Below are positions 33,962 to 46,800 of a stretch of 64,000 nucleotides of DNA, in pieces. The position numbers were made by a program, and so were the translations under genes. The DNA is from Aptenodytes patagonicus (taxonomy: Eukaryota > Chordata > Aves > Sphenisciformes > Spheniscidae), in contig NC_134950.1 of the NCBI RefSeq assembly GCF_965638725.1, positions 81,518,657 through 81,582,656 of the forward strand, in the 5' to 3' direction. How positions within the stretch are numbered: position 1 is the stretch's first letter; every line of letters starts with the position of its first letter. Below the pieces are notes generated by a model that worked only from the letters and a program-made list of their open reading frames with translations, was not told the DNA's origin and ran no database searches.

Positions 33962-36900
33962 CTATATCTTGTAGGTTAAAGAACCAGAAGTTTGTTAAAA
34001 TATGTTTGCATTTGCAGATTTTCCTCATCCAAAGGTCTCTCCCATGCAAAAAGATTCAAGGACATGTAGATTTACAAATCAATGAATTGTACTTTCAGTA
34101 TATAATTAGGCAGTGGAAATTGAGGTCACTGAGCAGCATAAGAAACAGTCAGTATCCAGTTCTGAAACGAGATGATAGCTCAGTTTCTTTTCTCTCATCA
34201 TCTTCTAACAACAGTTTTAAAGAGCACAACTGAATCCACTTTTGTGCTGATCCACTTACTAGTCTAGTTTTAATACTTGTCACAGATCCTGTTCATTGCA
34301 GATTTAAATACACCAAAAAATAAAATGAAGTGCACAACATTCCACCAGCACGTGCCCCAGTCTGCTGGTCTTCAAGAGAGAAAGCTACAAGACCTTTAGC
34401 TTCCTCGAAGTTCCCCCCTACCGTGTTACAAACCCCGCTGATCCACCCTGCCGCTGGGGACAGACCTGCTTGGAGTTGAGAGCCAGAGGTCCGCTCAGCC
34501 CGTGCTTCTACGATGCTCCAGTATCAGATGCCAGGGACAACAGAAGGAGGTGAAAAAGACCAGGCCCATATGTCTGCTCTGTCCTGCTGGCTCAAGACTA
34601 CTATCCCTGCCACTGTCCCCTACCTCCTGGGCCTTCCCTGGCAGCTGAAGGCTGCCCGCTGTTTTATATCACCCACCCGCCCACCTTGTGAAACACTTCT
34701 GTGGGCTCTCCCTTTACTCCTTGACCCCAATCAGCATTAGGAGTCTCTTAGTAGGAACCTGCTGTCCATGGCTCCTGTTTGTGAAAATCTGCTCTGAATT
34801 CACAGAAATAATCACGGATTAGAACAGCTTTTTAAAGAAATGAACCATGAGGTCAGCAGAACTCAAACAAGTGGAAGGTTAACCCTCACTGCAGAGTGAG
34901 ACATCATTTGAAAAATGAAATGAAGCCTAAGATTAGGTGTACCTGACTTTAGAAATAAGGCTTTTTTTTTAAATACTAAGCAAAGTTTTCAGATAAATAC
35001 AGTAGATTCACAAGTAAGTGTAAAACAAGGAGAAAACTGATGCCTGTCTTCCTTCACACCCAAACACAGCACACTGGTGCAATTTTACTCAAAAAGGCAT
35101 TGAACATATCTGTGGTTTCAGTCATGTCTGAAACACGATGAGATACTAGTTATTTCAGCCGGTGGCAGCATGCAGAGATTAGTAGCTAACTTTTGCTTTT
35201 CATTTTAACTAAATCCCCTGTTCTGTATTTCAAGAGACACTTCTGGTTTAAGAGGGAAGCCAGGTTAGTTGCTGCGCTCTCCAGTGCACTTGCTCCTCCG
35301 TATGTAAGAAAGCAACGTCATTATCCTTCTTAACATGGTATTGGACATCCATTGACACCCGAGACAACCTACCAAAAACAGCTTGTAAGAAGTTATTTTA
35401 CATACCTTCATAACCTGCCACTTGTTTGTCAGCCAGAAAGAAGCATAAAAAACATTTTGCTGAACCAGATTTAGTCACAACATTGTGAGAATACACCAAA
35501 GGTAATACACGTCCTTACTGCTGGCTGTAGAGAGCTCACAGCTTGTTAACAGCTAAACAATTTTTATAATCCTTAAAATCACTGTGGATTACAAATGCTT
35601 TTCTTTTTCTAAAGCCACGAGTGACCTACAGAACACCAGCCACTCGACTTTTCTAAAAACATCTCTAACGCAAGCTGGGCAGCAGAAATTATATTACAGG
35701 GCTTCTTTCAAGGTCACTTGCAAGATCTATGCTTGCAATAGCTTTAGTATCTGTGTTTCAGTTTTGTCCCTGGCAGCGTTGGGAGTGTGTTTTGCAAAAA
35801 ATCATCAGCATCCATGCATGCCCATCAGCTCCAAGCAGTAATAAATTATATTCTCAGAAAATGGTATTATATTCTTGTTCTCACCTCTGATCGGCATCCT
35901 GAAACGAAGGGAAACAGTCTTTGCAACAGAACTGACTTCTTTGTTCATGGAGTGCTTCGTCAAATACAACCCATTCCACCTCTCCTCCCAGGCTTCCTAT
36001 CGAAATACTAGCGCTACCATTTTATGAAAAGACTCAAAAAATAGTACACACTAGATGCAGTCTCTTCTCTGATGGGGGATGAGGAAACCCAATAAATACA
36101 CGTTCTTGAAGGAGACCCAAGAACACAGCAAGAAGCAAAATACAAACCTCCATCTTCCTAAGAAAAATGTGTGCACGCCAGAGGTGTGATAGAGAAATTT
36201 TGAGGAAAAAAAGAATTCTTTAGGAAAGCAAGTCAGGTACTTAGTAATTACCTTTACTAATTACACATCATACAATCATGCAGAGCACTTACCAAAGGCT
36301 ACAGCTACAATGCAGATTTATTTTACCCACCTGTTGAAGAAGTCTGATGAAGATTTACTGCTGTAGACTTGACTCAGTTACTTCTCATCGAGGCTCCTCC
36401 AGTCACTATGATTTGGATTCCTCTTTTACTGACACAGCAGATAATGTTAGCTGTAACTAGTTATATTTAATTGTCTTTATCTTGTGAGGGAGGAGGTTTG
36501 TGTGCCAAGAAATTCAACTAAACCAGTTGAATTCTTAATTCTTTACATCACTGCAGCATCTGACCAGCAACATCTCTTCCTGCTGTAAAATTAACTGTTC
36601 CCTTACTGACATCTCCACATTTTCTAAAATGCAGTTAACCTATCTTAATCCTATAGCTAAAGGCATTGGCCTATAAATCTCATTTTAAACTTGGTATCCC
36701 CAAATCTGAAGGGGACATGAGAAGTGGTTTATAAAACCCACACCTCCCTCCTCCGTGAAGATGGTGAGTATTCAGAATAAAGTTATTCCAAAGGAACAAA
36801 AACGTATGTCCAATCCATCCCCTTCACCTTTGTATGAAACAGATTGCTGTGAATATTTTCATTGAACAGCCAGGAGCATGTGATGATCATACTACCACAG

Positions 36901-37749
36901 ATGAAAGTACAAGACTTATGTTTCAAGACATCCGATGACAAAAGGGTAAACCATAGCATTGAAACCAGAAGTACAATAATTTCTAATAACATTTGCAATA
37001 CTGCTGATAGCAGGGCCATGGAACTTGGAATAATTATGGACAACTCAGCAGCATGCCAGACGTCATGCACGTGTATTCTCCCCAAATTTTAATGAAAGAA
37101 GACATTCTTTGGATAACGTAGCACATCATTATGTGAGTGCAGAGTCTAAGGATGTAACATTGCAATAGTCCCAGGGCAGTAAATCTATCATATCTGCACT
37201 GTATCACACATATTTGTTGTGTTATATACACACTACACATATACTAAATATAGGATGCCTGAAGTATCAGAAAGCTTCCAGAAACACTGCGGCCATTTCT
37301 CCAAACTCTTTCGTGAATCACTTGTGTTATGACATGCACTATGTAATGTTAACTGCAGTTTTATGAGAAGCTTGCCACTTCTTCCAATTACAATACTTTC
37401 TTTTTCTGAAAGAAGATTAGAACTTGAAAAGCAATGGAAAATGTTAAATTTCACTTCCTTTACCATACTGATTTATTACCAGGCTTAGATTCTATAGCTT
37501 CACAAAGATTGAGTGAGGATCTCCAACTTCGTAGCGGAAAACAGCTACTCCCATTCTAGCTGGTAGCATCTAGTTTTTATTTTAAACAAGACTGGACTAT
37601 CCAAAACAGCTCAACCACTGTGTCATAAAACTTCCTAATAAATTTCACTATCTATAAAATGTTGATTAGACGTGCAGCATTCTGTAATAAAGTAATAAAC
37701 CCCACAAAACCGCACCCTGCTGATTTACATTGTACATACAGAAAAAAGA
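31019..37749. other. Intergenic, solo LTR to DAP 3' end
   Basis: No gene is recognised. It holds a TA microsatellite at 33908-33956 and two stretches with the look of conserved regulatory DNA (about 31.68-31.86 kb and 33.24-33.46 kb: low repetitiveness and several homeodomain-like TAATTG/TAATGA words). A hydrophobic minus-strand open frame at 36783-37085 has no family motif. Confidence 0.6.
33908..33956. repeat. (TA)n microsatellite, about 24 units
   Basis: An uninterrupted run of alternating T and A of about 49 bp. It is a likely polymorphic locus and a possible cruciform-forming tract. Confidence 0.97.
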
Positions 37750-40510
37750 GCCCAATATACAACTTCATGCTTTATTGTTGCATTATTGCCACACGACAGT
37801 TACAGAAAATTTCTTTTGCAATCATTTCAAGGTAACATCTGAACATCTCCTGTGCTTGTATGTTATTGTAACGTATTGTAAAAGTATCAACAACCAGGCA
37901 ATCCAGATCACCGGTTACGATCCTTTATTTTGGGCAACATAAGGTTGCTTTGGTAAGGACACCTATGTATAAACACGGATACCTCCCAACAACATATAAT
38001 ATGCTTTCATACAGAGATATTTTCTAACCATATAGGAATTCCTGCACTCTAAAAGCTGCTAAAGCTATCTTGAGAGTCATACTCCATTGTACAAACTTAC
38101 ATGTCCAGCTAAGTAATCAAAGACAAAATTCAAGTATTGTCTATATATGCTGTATATATTGCATTAGCAACCAGGAGCAGCAGTTCGTAATTCAAAAGCA
38201 TCCATGTTCCTAACTTTTAGTATTAGAATGGAAATGTAGTATTTCTTTCAGAAGATAGAAAAATGCATTTCTACCAGCTATTACTAGACACAGAATAGAG
38301 GTACCCAGCCCCGCCTAATCATGTGCTTCTACACTGAGGTACATTTGGTTTTCCACTGCAGTCAATGGAGTCCAGAGTGATCCAGCTCATCTTGAAAGAC
38401 ACTTCCATTTGGTCAAAGACGCCATACCTAAACTCTACCGACTGTCTTGACTACATCACCATTGACCACAGTTAGAGTCTAGACACTACTTCAGATATAG
38501 GCACAAGATTATCCAGCTCACTCTCAAGCCAGCAGCTACCAGTACCAAGCAACTGTGATGATCTGCTTCATCGCTGATGCAGCAGACTGACAGCTACTGG
38601 CTGCACCATCAACAAGATGCCAGCACTTTCTGTCCTGAATCTGCAAACATTCCTGCCAGCAAATTACCTCATGCAGATATTCCACGAGGCTCAACAATGC
38701 TACCCTTATGAATGAGTTACTCATGTGTGAATCACTTGTACGCTCATGAGTGGCTACGAACAAGGCCGCAGATGTACCGACATCAGAAGCAGAAAGTGTA
38801 TTTTAAAAATAATGCATATTCCAATACAGAAAAATTCTTATAAACAATGCTTATTCCTTAAGGCAAGTACGGTTATGTAATTAAACTGAAAATAAGGACT
38901 GCATATACAGATTGTACATCTTTGCTTGGGTGTAGAATAAATATATCCATGCATACCCTTTGCAAAACATCATTTCCATTTCAAGCCTATGAAGAGATGG
39001 AAATGACAGGTCCCTTTCACCCACATGAAGTGAGTTATTCCACTTGTGGAATGGGCCGTATTTCACATGATTTTGTTGTTGTTGTTGTTTTAAAACAGCT
39101 ACTCAAGGAATAATTATTTAATCTGGAGAAATTTTAAAAAATGGTATTTTTAAGACTCTCCTCACTGGTTTTTCTATACTATTTGATTTTAAACATCAAT
39201 GAACTAGTAAAGCCCCAAATGACCCCAAACTTATCTCTGATTTGCTAGGTGAATGTTTGCAGCACTAGCTCCAGTACCCACTTTTTTGACGTTATTAGAA
39301 GTTTTATAAACCTAGAGGGTACTAAAAGCTGTACTGTATTTATACTAAGTTAAAAACAGAAGTACACTTTAAAAATGTAGGTCGAATGTTTTAAAAAAAT
39401 TATTTTCCTGGGTTTTACAGAGATGAGTTGCAGGAGGAAAATGATAGAGCTAAGTGATTTTGAACTGTGTAATCAAAAGATTTAATTATGTGGCCAAAAC
39501 TAATCTGATTGCTCTATTTGAAAAGTAACTTTTTTATTCCCTCATATCACTACTGTCCTTATTCACAATAAGAAGACTAGGAAAAAATATGATGCGCAAC
39601 AGAGGCTGGGTCATACAGTTAAACACATTTACTAATGGTATCTCTTAATTTCAAACAGTGATCTCAAACTGTAAGTTAAAAAAAGAAAACAGATTTTGCA
39701 CCAGTTTATTTTAAGTTTGATTCTGGAGGGTCCTGAGCTCCTTCAGCTTGCTATTGGAATTGAGAAATCATCACCTCATAAAAATACAGCCCCCCAGTGA
39801 GACCCATGAGGTCACAAATCAGTTGCCTACAGCAGCAGTATTCTTCTAACTGATTTCTCTCCCCTCTCCATACCCACAGACCTCCAAATGGAAGAACCTC
39901 AGCAAGACTGTGCAAGTGCAAAGGGGTGTAAAGAAGATCCAGCTGGATTTCTGCCCACTTGAGAATGTTTTTGGGTCCTTTTATCATCTCACTAGTTGAA
40001 ATCAGAGGGCACAGCTACTGGGGTGTAACACCGTAGGATACTGAGGACTGCAAGGGTTCTACGTCACAAGACAACCACCGCTTTCTGTCTCAACACACAC
40101 AATAAACTCCCTCCAGATAGTAAAGGTACCAGTACAAAAGGGCTATTCTTCCTTACTGGCTTAGCATAAAAACTACATTAACTATCTGCTATTGCGATGC
40201 CACAACTAAAAGTACAAGTTTTAAGCTCATTAATCATATTATACATACTAAAGTTTTATCTTGGCAATAAGGAAATCTTATTTAAAAAAACACCCTTGAT
40301 CAGCAAATACTTAATAGAGAATTTCTATCCGAGATAACAACTGAACAATGTCTTCATTCTTATTAACCCTTAGGAATTAAAGTAGAAGAAACAGCGTATT
40401 ATTTTAGAGGTAAATTTTACTAATTTGACAGTGTGAACCCTAAACGGTTTTCGCCTTCTCTTGAAAACTTATTCACTGACGGCAGTTTGGCTGAGATTTT
40501 GATGGAGAGC
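37750..40510 (-). other. DAP: Probable DAP 3' UTR
   Basis: This stretch lies directly downstream, on the minus strand, of the DAP stop codon. No other gene is seen in it. Minus-strand AATAAA words occur at 39710-39705, 37928-37923 and 37776-37771. The last is followed by a G/T-rich stretch (ggttttgtggggttt on the minus strand, about 37715-37700), the pattern expected around a cleavage site. The full length of about 2.7 kb is inferred, and earlier sites would give shorter forms. A (GTT)n tract lies near 39073-39089. Confidence 0.4.
37771..37776 (-). promoter_or_regulatory. DAP: Candidate distal poly(A) signal AATAAA for DAP
   Basis: AATAAA on the minus strand (TTTATT on plus), with a G/T-rich downstream element about 55-75 bases further on. 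It is the best candidate for the end of the DAP transcript. Alternatives lie at 37923-37928 and 39705-39710. Confidence 0.35.
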
Positions 40511-40630
40511 TCACTTGCGAGGCTGGTGGATGTGCTGTTTGACATGTTGCGGGTGAGGAAACTTTTCCACAGAAGGATGTGGTTTCTGATGAGCCACCTG
40601 AGCTGCAGCTGGAGGGAAGTCCTTATCACC
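40511..40630 (-). CDS. DAP: DAP (death-associated protein 1), terminal coding exon
   Basis: Read leftwards from 40630, the exon follows an acceptor tttgaacag and encodes 39 residues in phase 0. It starts GDKDFPPAAAQVAHQKPH, a block characteristic of DAP1, and ends in HQPRK with a TGA at 40513-40511. DAP1 is a small, proline-rich, intrinsically disordered cytoplasmic protein. It was found as a mediator of interferon-gamma-induced death and later reported as an mTOR substrate that restrains autophagy. From memory, the human exon equivalent has 37 residues, so this copy has two more, in the variable region between QKPH and the QPRK end. Plus-strand and other-frame open reading frames over this interval are shadows. 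Opposite orientation to ANKRD33B agrees with the mammalian gene order. Confidence 0.95.
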   Translation of the reverse strand, partial: GDKDFPPAAAQVAHQKPHPSVEKFPHPQHVKQHIHQPRK

Positions 40631-43600
40631 CTGTTCAAAGAACACACCAGGAAAAACTTAAGAAATCTTAAAAGCATACTTTCCAGTTCAAGTGGATGTA
40701 AGTTTTTAAAAATGTGAAGAGCAGATGGAAAACAGTGTTGCATGTTACTCTGAAGTTCCCCTGTACACGTCCTATCTTGCCATTCTTTTAGCCAACTTCA
40801 AAATTTCACTTATGCAAGTTTCACTTCTTCCAATTACACACACCATCCAAGAACGCAGTATCTTAAAGTGACCCAAGGGAAAAAAAAAACCATTTCCTAT
40901 CTCCAGTGCTTAATGGCTCCTCATGCTATGCCACTTTCACTGGCTCTGTACGGTCAGATCTCCTTGACCTATTTGATTTTCATAGAGCAATCAGAAAGAG
41001 GAGACTATTTCATAAACAAGGTAAGGCAGCGTGAAAAACTACCTGCACAAGGAAACCTACTGCAGGAATGCCAGTTCTGTGGGAAGAAAGGTAGGATCTA
41101 AAACTACTCGACTCAAATCTTAGGGGTGGCTGGCTTTTAAGTTTAACATGTTCTTTTAGCCAGGTCTGCTATTGTTAGTTCTCACGTGCTGCTGTTGGGC
41201 AGGCTCAGTTTAGGCTTAACCCTTACGCCACCTATTTACAACTGTCGTTTCTAGGGTCTGTCCCATGAGGTTTTCAAAAAGCAATGGGAAACAACTACTA
41301 CCAGTGCTCAGTGACAGGGGGAAGAGAATAGCACCACAACTTCCCTCTTCAGAAACTGGGACAAACATACCACAAGCCAGAAACTCCCTGTATTCCATCG
41401 GCTCACGAGGTGACAACTTTACACAGAGGTATTTTGTTCAAAGCTGACATCTCTGATGGCCTGTTTCACACCTGACCCCATTTCAATCTACTCCAAATTC
41501 TTCCCTTCTGTTCTGACATAACTTTTTAATTTTGATCACTAGGTTAACTTTTTACATTTTTTCACTTTTTTCTCTACTCCAAGTTGCTTCCAGTTTTCAA
41601 AGATCTCCTCGGAGTTGACATTTTCTACCTTCTTTCCCCCTGATGCTGCTGTTTGCCTTTTCCACACGTCTCTGACCCCTCACACCTTGTTCTCTCAAAC
41701 GGGTGATGTGAATGCAGCTCTTCTATGACTTGTGGGTACTGTAACAGTTGAACAGATGACAGAGTCAGTCTGTAAGTGTTAGCAGGAAATGCCTATCTTC
41801 AAATCAAAATACTGTAGAATAATTCAGGTTGGAAGGGACCTCAGGATGTCTCTAGCCCAACCTCCTGCTCAAAGCAGAGCTTGAGACCAACTTACTCAAG
41901 GTTTTTGTCCAGTCTGGTCTTGAAAACCTCTAATGACACAGATTGAATAGCCCCTCCAGGCAACCTGCTCCACTGCCTGAATGTCCTCACAGTGAAAGTT
42001 TATTTTTTTATGTCTAGTCAGGCCCTTCCATTTCAGTTTATGTCTGTTGTCTCTTGTCTGCCTACCACACACCACTCTGAACAGCCTGGCTCCATCTTCT
42101 TGATAACTTCCTTGTAGATGTGGGAAGGCTGTTGTTAGGTCCTCCCGAAACCATCTCTTTTCCATGCTAAACAAGGCCTGTTCCCTCAGCCTCTCCTCCC
42201 AGGGCATGTGCTCCAGCCCCTGACCACCTTGGTGGCCCTCCAGTGAACTCGTTCTGGTTTATCAATACCTTTCATACACTGGGGTGTCCAAAACTGGATG
42301 AACTATTCCATATGTGGTCTAAAGCATGCTGAGCAGAGGGGGATAATCCCTTCCTTCGATCTACCAGCTACTTTCCTGTTAATGCAGCCGAGGATACCGC
42401 TGGCCTTCTTGCTGTCCTGCATGTGGCTGGCTTGTGTCCAGCTGCTGCCTGCCATTCTTCCAGCCTGTCCAGGTCCCTCCGAGTAGCAGCCCTGCCCTCA
42501 AACTTACGAACTGTTCCTCTCAATTTGGTGCCATACACAAACCTGATGAGGAGCCTGCTGTCTGATAAAGACGTTAAACAGGACAGGTCACAGTGTATAC
42601 ACCTCCACTTGACACTGATGAGAACTATCAGGAAACGTGAAAATATAATTGAAAAATTACTCTGGGTTCAAAAAAAGCATTGCTAGGTTTTGTTTATCAC
42701 ATAGAGAGGAAATTTTGATACACGTTTGGGAGCTATAAAGTCTCAGAAAATCATAGAACAATTTTGCTCTTCATACATTAATAAATAAACCTGCAGCTGA
42801 CAGCTTACTGAGGATAAGTATAGTACCCTATCAAGTAATTCATTAGTTAAAGAAGAGCTGAGTTACAAAATCAAGAAAATAGTTTCTTTCCATTTTGAAT
42901 CTTTTGCATGCCTACTAAACTGGGGGCTTGTGTTTTTCATGTCTGAGATTTCCTACGTCACTCATAAAAATATCACTACCCTACAATTGCTGAAGTGCTA
43001 TCAGAATTACTAAACATTAATGCAATAATTAGTTAGAAGTAATTAGGCATCTAAATGCCTAAATAGGTATCCACCTTGGTGCAGATGGAGGTCCAGGAAA
43101 TACAGCAGTGCCTATCTACTACCCCTATGGGCTGGGGAAACTTGCATCAGCTCACTCTGTCCACCTACGTGATCTGATAGAACCACAGCATCTTACAGGT
43201 AAACCACCCCCTTGCACACCCCAGTGACGTAAGGCCATCATGGTAAAGGTACCCATCATGTAAAGCCACAATAAAAACCCTGTCACAACACACAAGGCAT
43301 GAATTACTGATCACACGATTAACGGCTAGTTAATACTAATGATTTAGCTTATGGATTTCCAGGTCCTGCCTGCTGTTAAAATCCAGGGAATAACGCCTTG
43401 AATCCCAAGTACCTCAAGGCACATATGGCAGCTGAAACATGTATCTTCAAACACGCATCCTTACAGGCAGGACTGTCACTCCTCATCACAGATCAAGCTA
43501 TAGCAGCAGACTTACATGCAACCGCTTTCAAGAAAATGAATGCAGTAATATCTAGCTTAGATATGAAAAGAAGATCCAATAAACTTAAAGTGCTAAAATT

Positions 43601-43813
43601 CAAAGTAAAACGGTGGAAGTAATTTCAATAAATAATTTCTATTTCACACAAAACCAAAATTTCAATTTCAAAGGGACTTAAATATACAAAACATAAAGCC
43701 TCTTCTCATAAAAAAGGGGAATGAAAAAGATTAATTTTGCTCTGATCAGTGATAATTCTGAAAAGCCTACAATCATTTTTCTACAATTGAAAGAAATTTA
43801 ATGGTAATCTTAC
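40631..43813 (-). other. DAP: DAP intron (3.18 kb) with CR1 insertion
   Basis: This sequence separates the two DAP exons found. The minus-strand donor is gtaaga at 43813 and the acceptor is tttgaacag ending at 40631. A CR1 fragment occupies about 41808-42625; the rest is non-repetitive AT-rich sequence with no exon seen. Confidence 0.85.
41808..42625 (-). mobile_element. CR1 LINE fragment with 3' end
   Basis: On the minus strand it ends (left) in ccttccaacctgaattattc, the usual CR1 3' terminal region. Rightwards it is the 3' UTR and the end of ORF2, truncated near 42625. The coding part has many substitutions and the region of the FADD box reads imperfectly, so it is older than the copy at 1-1826. 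It lies in the sense direction inside a DAP intron. Confidence 0.92.
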
Positions 43814-43856
43814 CCTAGCAATGACACCAGAGATGAACACCGTTGGTTTAGGTGGG
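43814..43856 (-). CDS. DAP: DAP, 43-nt internal exon
   Basis: A very short exon that no long open frame would reveal. On the minus strand an acceptor with a long T run, ttattttttttcag, precedes C CCA CCT AAA ... GCT AGG, and a donor gtaaga follows. It completes one codon and adds 14: PPKPTVFISGVIAR, the central DAP1 block, in phase to join GDKDFPP of the next exon. In the human protein these are residues 52-65, and the split first codon corresponds to Ser51. The plus-strand frame MTPEMNTVGLGG starting at 43821 is only its reverse shadow. The preceding DAP exon (VQKH...QEWE region) was looked for to the right and not found. Confidence 0.95.
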
Positions 43857-46800
43857 CTGAAAAAAATAAGAGGGATTATTTGTACAAATTATTTAGAAGG
43901 TAAAAATGAAAAGTACATCACACATACAATGCAAAAAAAAGTGGCATTTTTGGCAATTAATGAATGTTTCAAACAGACAAGACAAATTTCCTCTTCAAAT
44001 TACTATTGCCTTATTAGTACTTATTGCAACCAAGAACAGACCTGTAGGTTTTGGCTGCTATTACTTCACATTAATTGCTGGAGCAGTAAAAGGCTAGTCC
44101 AACAACACTCTGTTCCCTACTTAAAGCTGAGAGTCTTTGTTTGTTTGCATTGGTTTCTTAATCCTCAAATTTTCTATATAAGCTGCCAGCAGTACTTTAG
44201 GCTTAGTATATTTGTATTGCAGCAATGAAAACTGTAGTTGGACTAAACTTACTGCTGTGATGGAGAATAAAATAAAATTCAAGTTTATATCTGTCAATCA
44301 AATGGATTGAGCATCAGAAAAAACAACACTTTACTTTAAATGACAGATTTTCAAGCAGATATTTATCTACTCTGGTACATAGAAGGAGAATCATGTCTGC
44401 AATAAAACAAATGTTAAAAAACATAAAGCAAACTCTGCCCTGCTTTTTCATTTGCAGACCTCCATCCATGCCAATCAGAACAGACTCTCCCCAGGCAGAG
44501 TTCGACTCTGAAGCTTGGTCAGCATAAGGGATCAGTTTCCCTGGGCCACCGATCTATTGAACTGACCACCTCTACATGGAGGCCAAAGCGCAGCCACGTC
44601 TAACAGTTAACCTCTGGTGGTGGGCACTGCCACAGCGTCTAAATTATAAACACTCAGCAACTTCAGTGGTCTCCTGGGCAAGTAAAACTATACATCTGCA
44701 TCGAGTCTGCAGAAGGATTGAGACCAGGAGCTCCAGAAGATCTCCACAATGGAGGTAATACTTCTGTAAGAAAACCATGTAACCTGAGGCATTGCAAAGG
44801 GAAGGAGGGTGTGGAGGTCAAGTTGTGCCTCCCTCTGAGCATGTCCATAATCAAGGACTCAGAGCAGGTGGTTCATTAATTGGACCATGAGAAGGGTCCC
44901 TACCCTGTGATGTTATGGCTGACAAGGTTGGAACAACACAAAGCAAACACAAATCAAATGATTTTTTTAGAGGAATGATACTGATTATTAAGATGCACTT
45001 TACAACTACGCAGCTTGTAAAGATTTATTAATATGATGTTACGTGAAGTTAAGGTAACAAGCAGCACAGTATTAGACCGTGATATAATGGTCTCATAAAT
45101 ATTGCCTGAGCCCTGTTTAAGTCATAGTATTGCTACACAGTCTCTGAACACCCTCATTATTTAACAAGACTCATCATCCCTTCGAGAAATTTTTTAAAAG
45201 TCAGAAAGACAGGATTAGAAAAAAGGAGAATGGAAGGAAGTTCTGCTCTAAAATACCTCCATTTAAGAGTACCAGTGATATTTCCTGCAATGAGAAAGAA
45301 TATTTTGATGCTGTATTAGACTTCTTCAATCTAATTTTCTGATAAGAAGCAAAGATCAATAGGAAAACACTTTCATTTTATCCTAATTGTACTGAGCCAA
45401 TTAGTATGTTAGTCTGCATGAGATTTCCTGGAAGCTGAATAACAAACTCAAAGAAATAACTCTGACTGAGAAAACACAGACGTACTGCAGTGGCTCAAGG
45501 TACCATTCATAAAATAACACCATGACATTATAAAGGAAATGAACAGTAAATGGAAAAAAAAAATGTGTGGCAAGTTATTTTTCAACTATACATGGAATCT
45601 GGCTTTAGTTACACTCAGAGAAACAGTTATTTGTTTGACATTGTATTATTAGCAATATTGGATAGTGAGAAATTCAAATCAGATGGATTTTTTCCTTATA
45701 TTCTTACTATGACCTTTCAGTGTTCACTATGCTTGGATGATGCATGAAATTCAAATCAACATTTCCCAAAAAGAGCCTGTATTTGCTGAACGTGCTACGG
45801 CTTGTCCGTCTACCACCAGACTGTATTATCTGCTGTCTGTTCCATACTTCTTGCTTTAAAAACAAGTTAAATGCTCCATGGTTTTGGCCAAAAATGACAA
45901 CTGGAAGGAGTCTCTAGCATAATGGCTGTTTCAAACACAGCTTTTCCCGCTGCAAATCGTAAAAGTCGTCTCAGAAACCCTGGTCTCCTGTTCAAAATGT
46001 CATGCTATTAATATTCAAAGGACCTGAGCTTGCAAGTGCCAAGTTCCCTGGCTATGCAATAAAGCTGGATAAAGTTAGAATATTTGGTACATTTTCATAC
46101 TTAGTTTTACTTAGTTGTATGTTCTTTTGCTTAAGGAATTAGGCTGAAGATCCTGTAAGAATCACTTTCAGAATCAGTTAAGCTAAAAATCCAGCCTGAG
46201 TTTCATGTTTCAGGTAGTACCGCAGGCAGTATTGCAGAATTAGCTAGCATATCTTTATAAAGAAGACAAAAATCAGCAATACCATTTTCCTGGTAAAAAC
46301 TATATCCTTCAGATATAAAGCATTTATCTTGAACTCTATCATGAAATAACATATTTAGCCTTGTCTGTATGCAATGGGTTCTGGGACTGTCTTCAGTTGC
46401 ACTGTCTTAGGAACAGGACACTAATTAGGACTATCCCGCGGGTGCATGGTAGGCACCAAAACACCTCATACTAACTCACCTAAGGTTAATGTGGAACATT
46501 TTAGGATACCACAGGGCAATTCACTGACACACGGGGAACAATCTAATGGGAAACCAGAGTTGTAAAAATGTATCTACATCCAGGTGCAGCTGGAACAGAT
46601 TTGTCCTCAACTTTCACCCTTGTTCGTCCTCTCCACAGCTTTTTGATTGGACTCTTCTTGTGTTATGCTAGATTTCCAGCTTCTAAACAGAAGAATTAAT
46701 GGGAACACTGACGTGGCTTCCAGCTTGAGCACCTCTACTCTCCACCCACAAAGATCTTCTACAGAAGTGCCGGTGTTCATTTTTGGCTGACCCGAGTTCC

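Noticed and set aside
36783..37085. Hydrophobic 100-residue minus-strand frame, considered as a receptor pseudogene (another frame reads FNAMVYPF)
   Set aside because: No receptor signature is present in order, the frame is short and there is no supporting flanking homology.
40420..40743. 107-residue minus-strand frame over the DAP exon
   Set aside because: It is in another frame from the DAP coding sequence and runs across the splice acceptor, so it is a shadow.
43821..44228. 135-residue plus-strand open frame beginning MTPEMNTVGLGG
   Set aside because: Its start is the reverse complement of the DAP microexon and the rest is intron.
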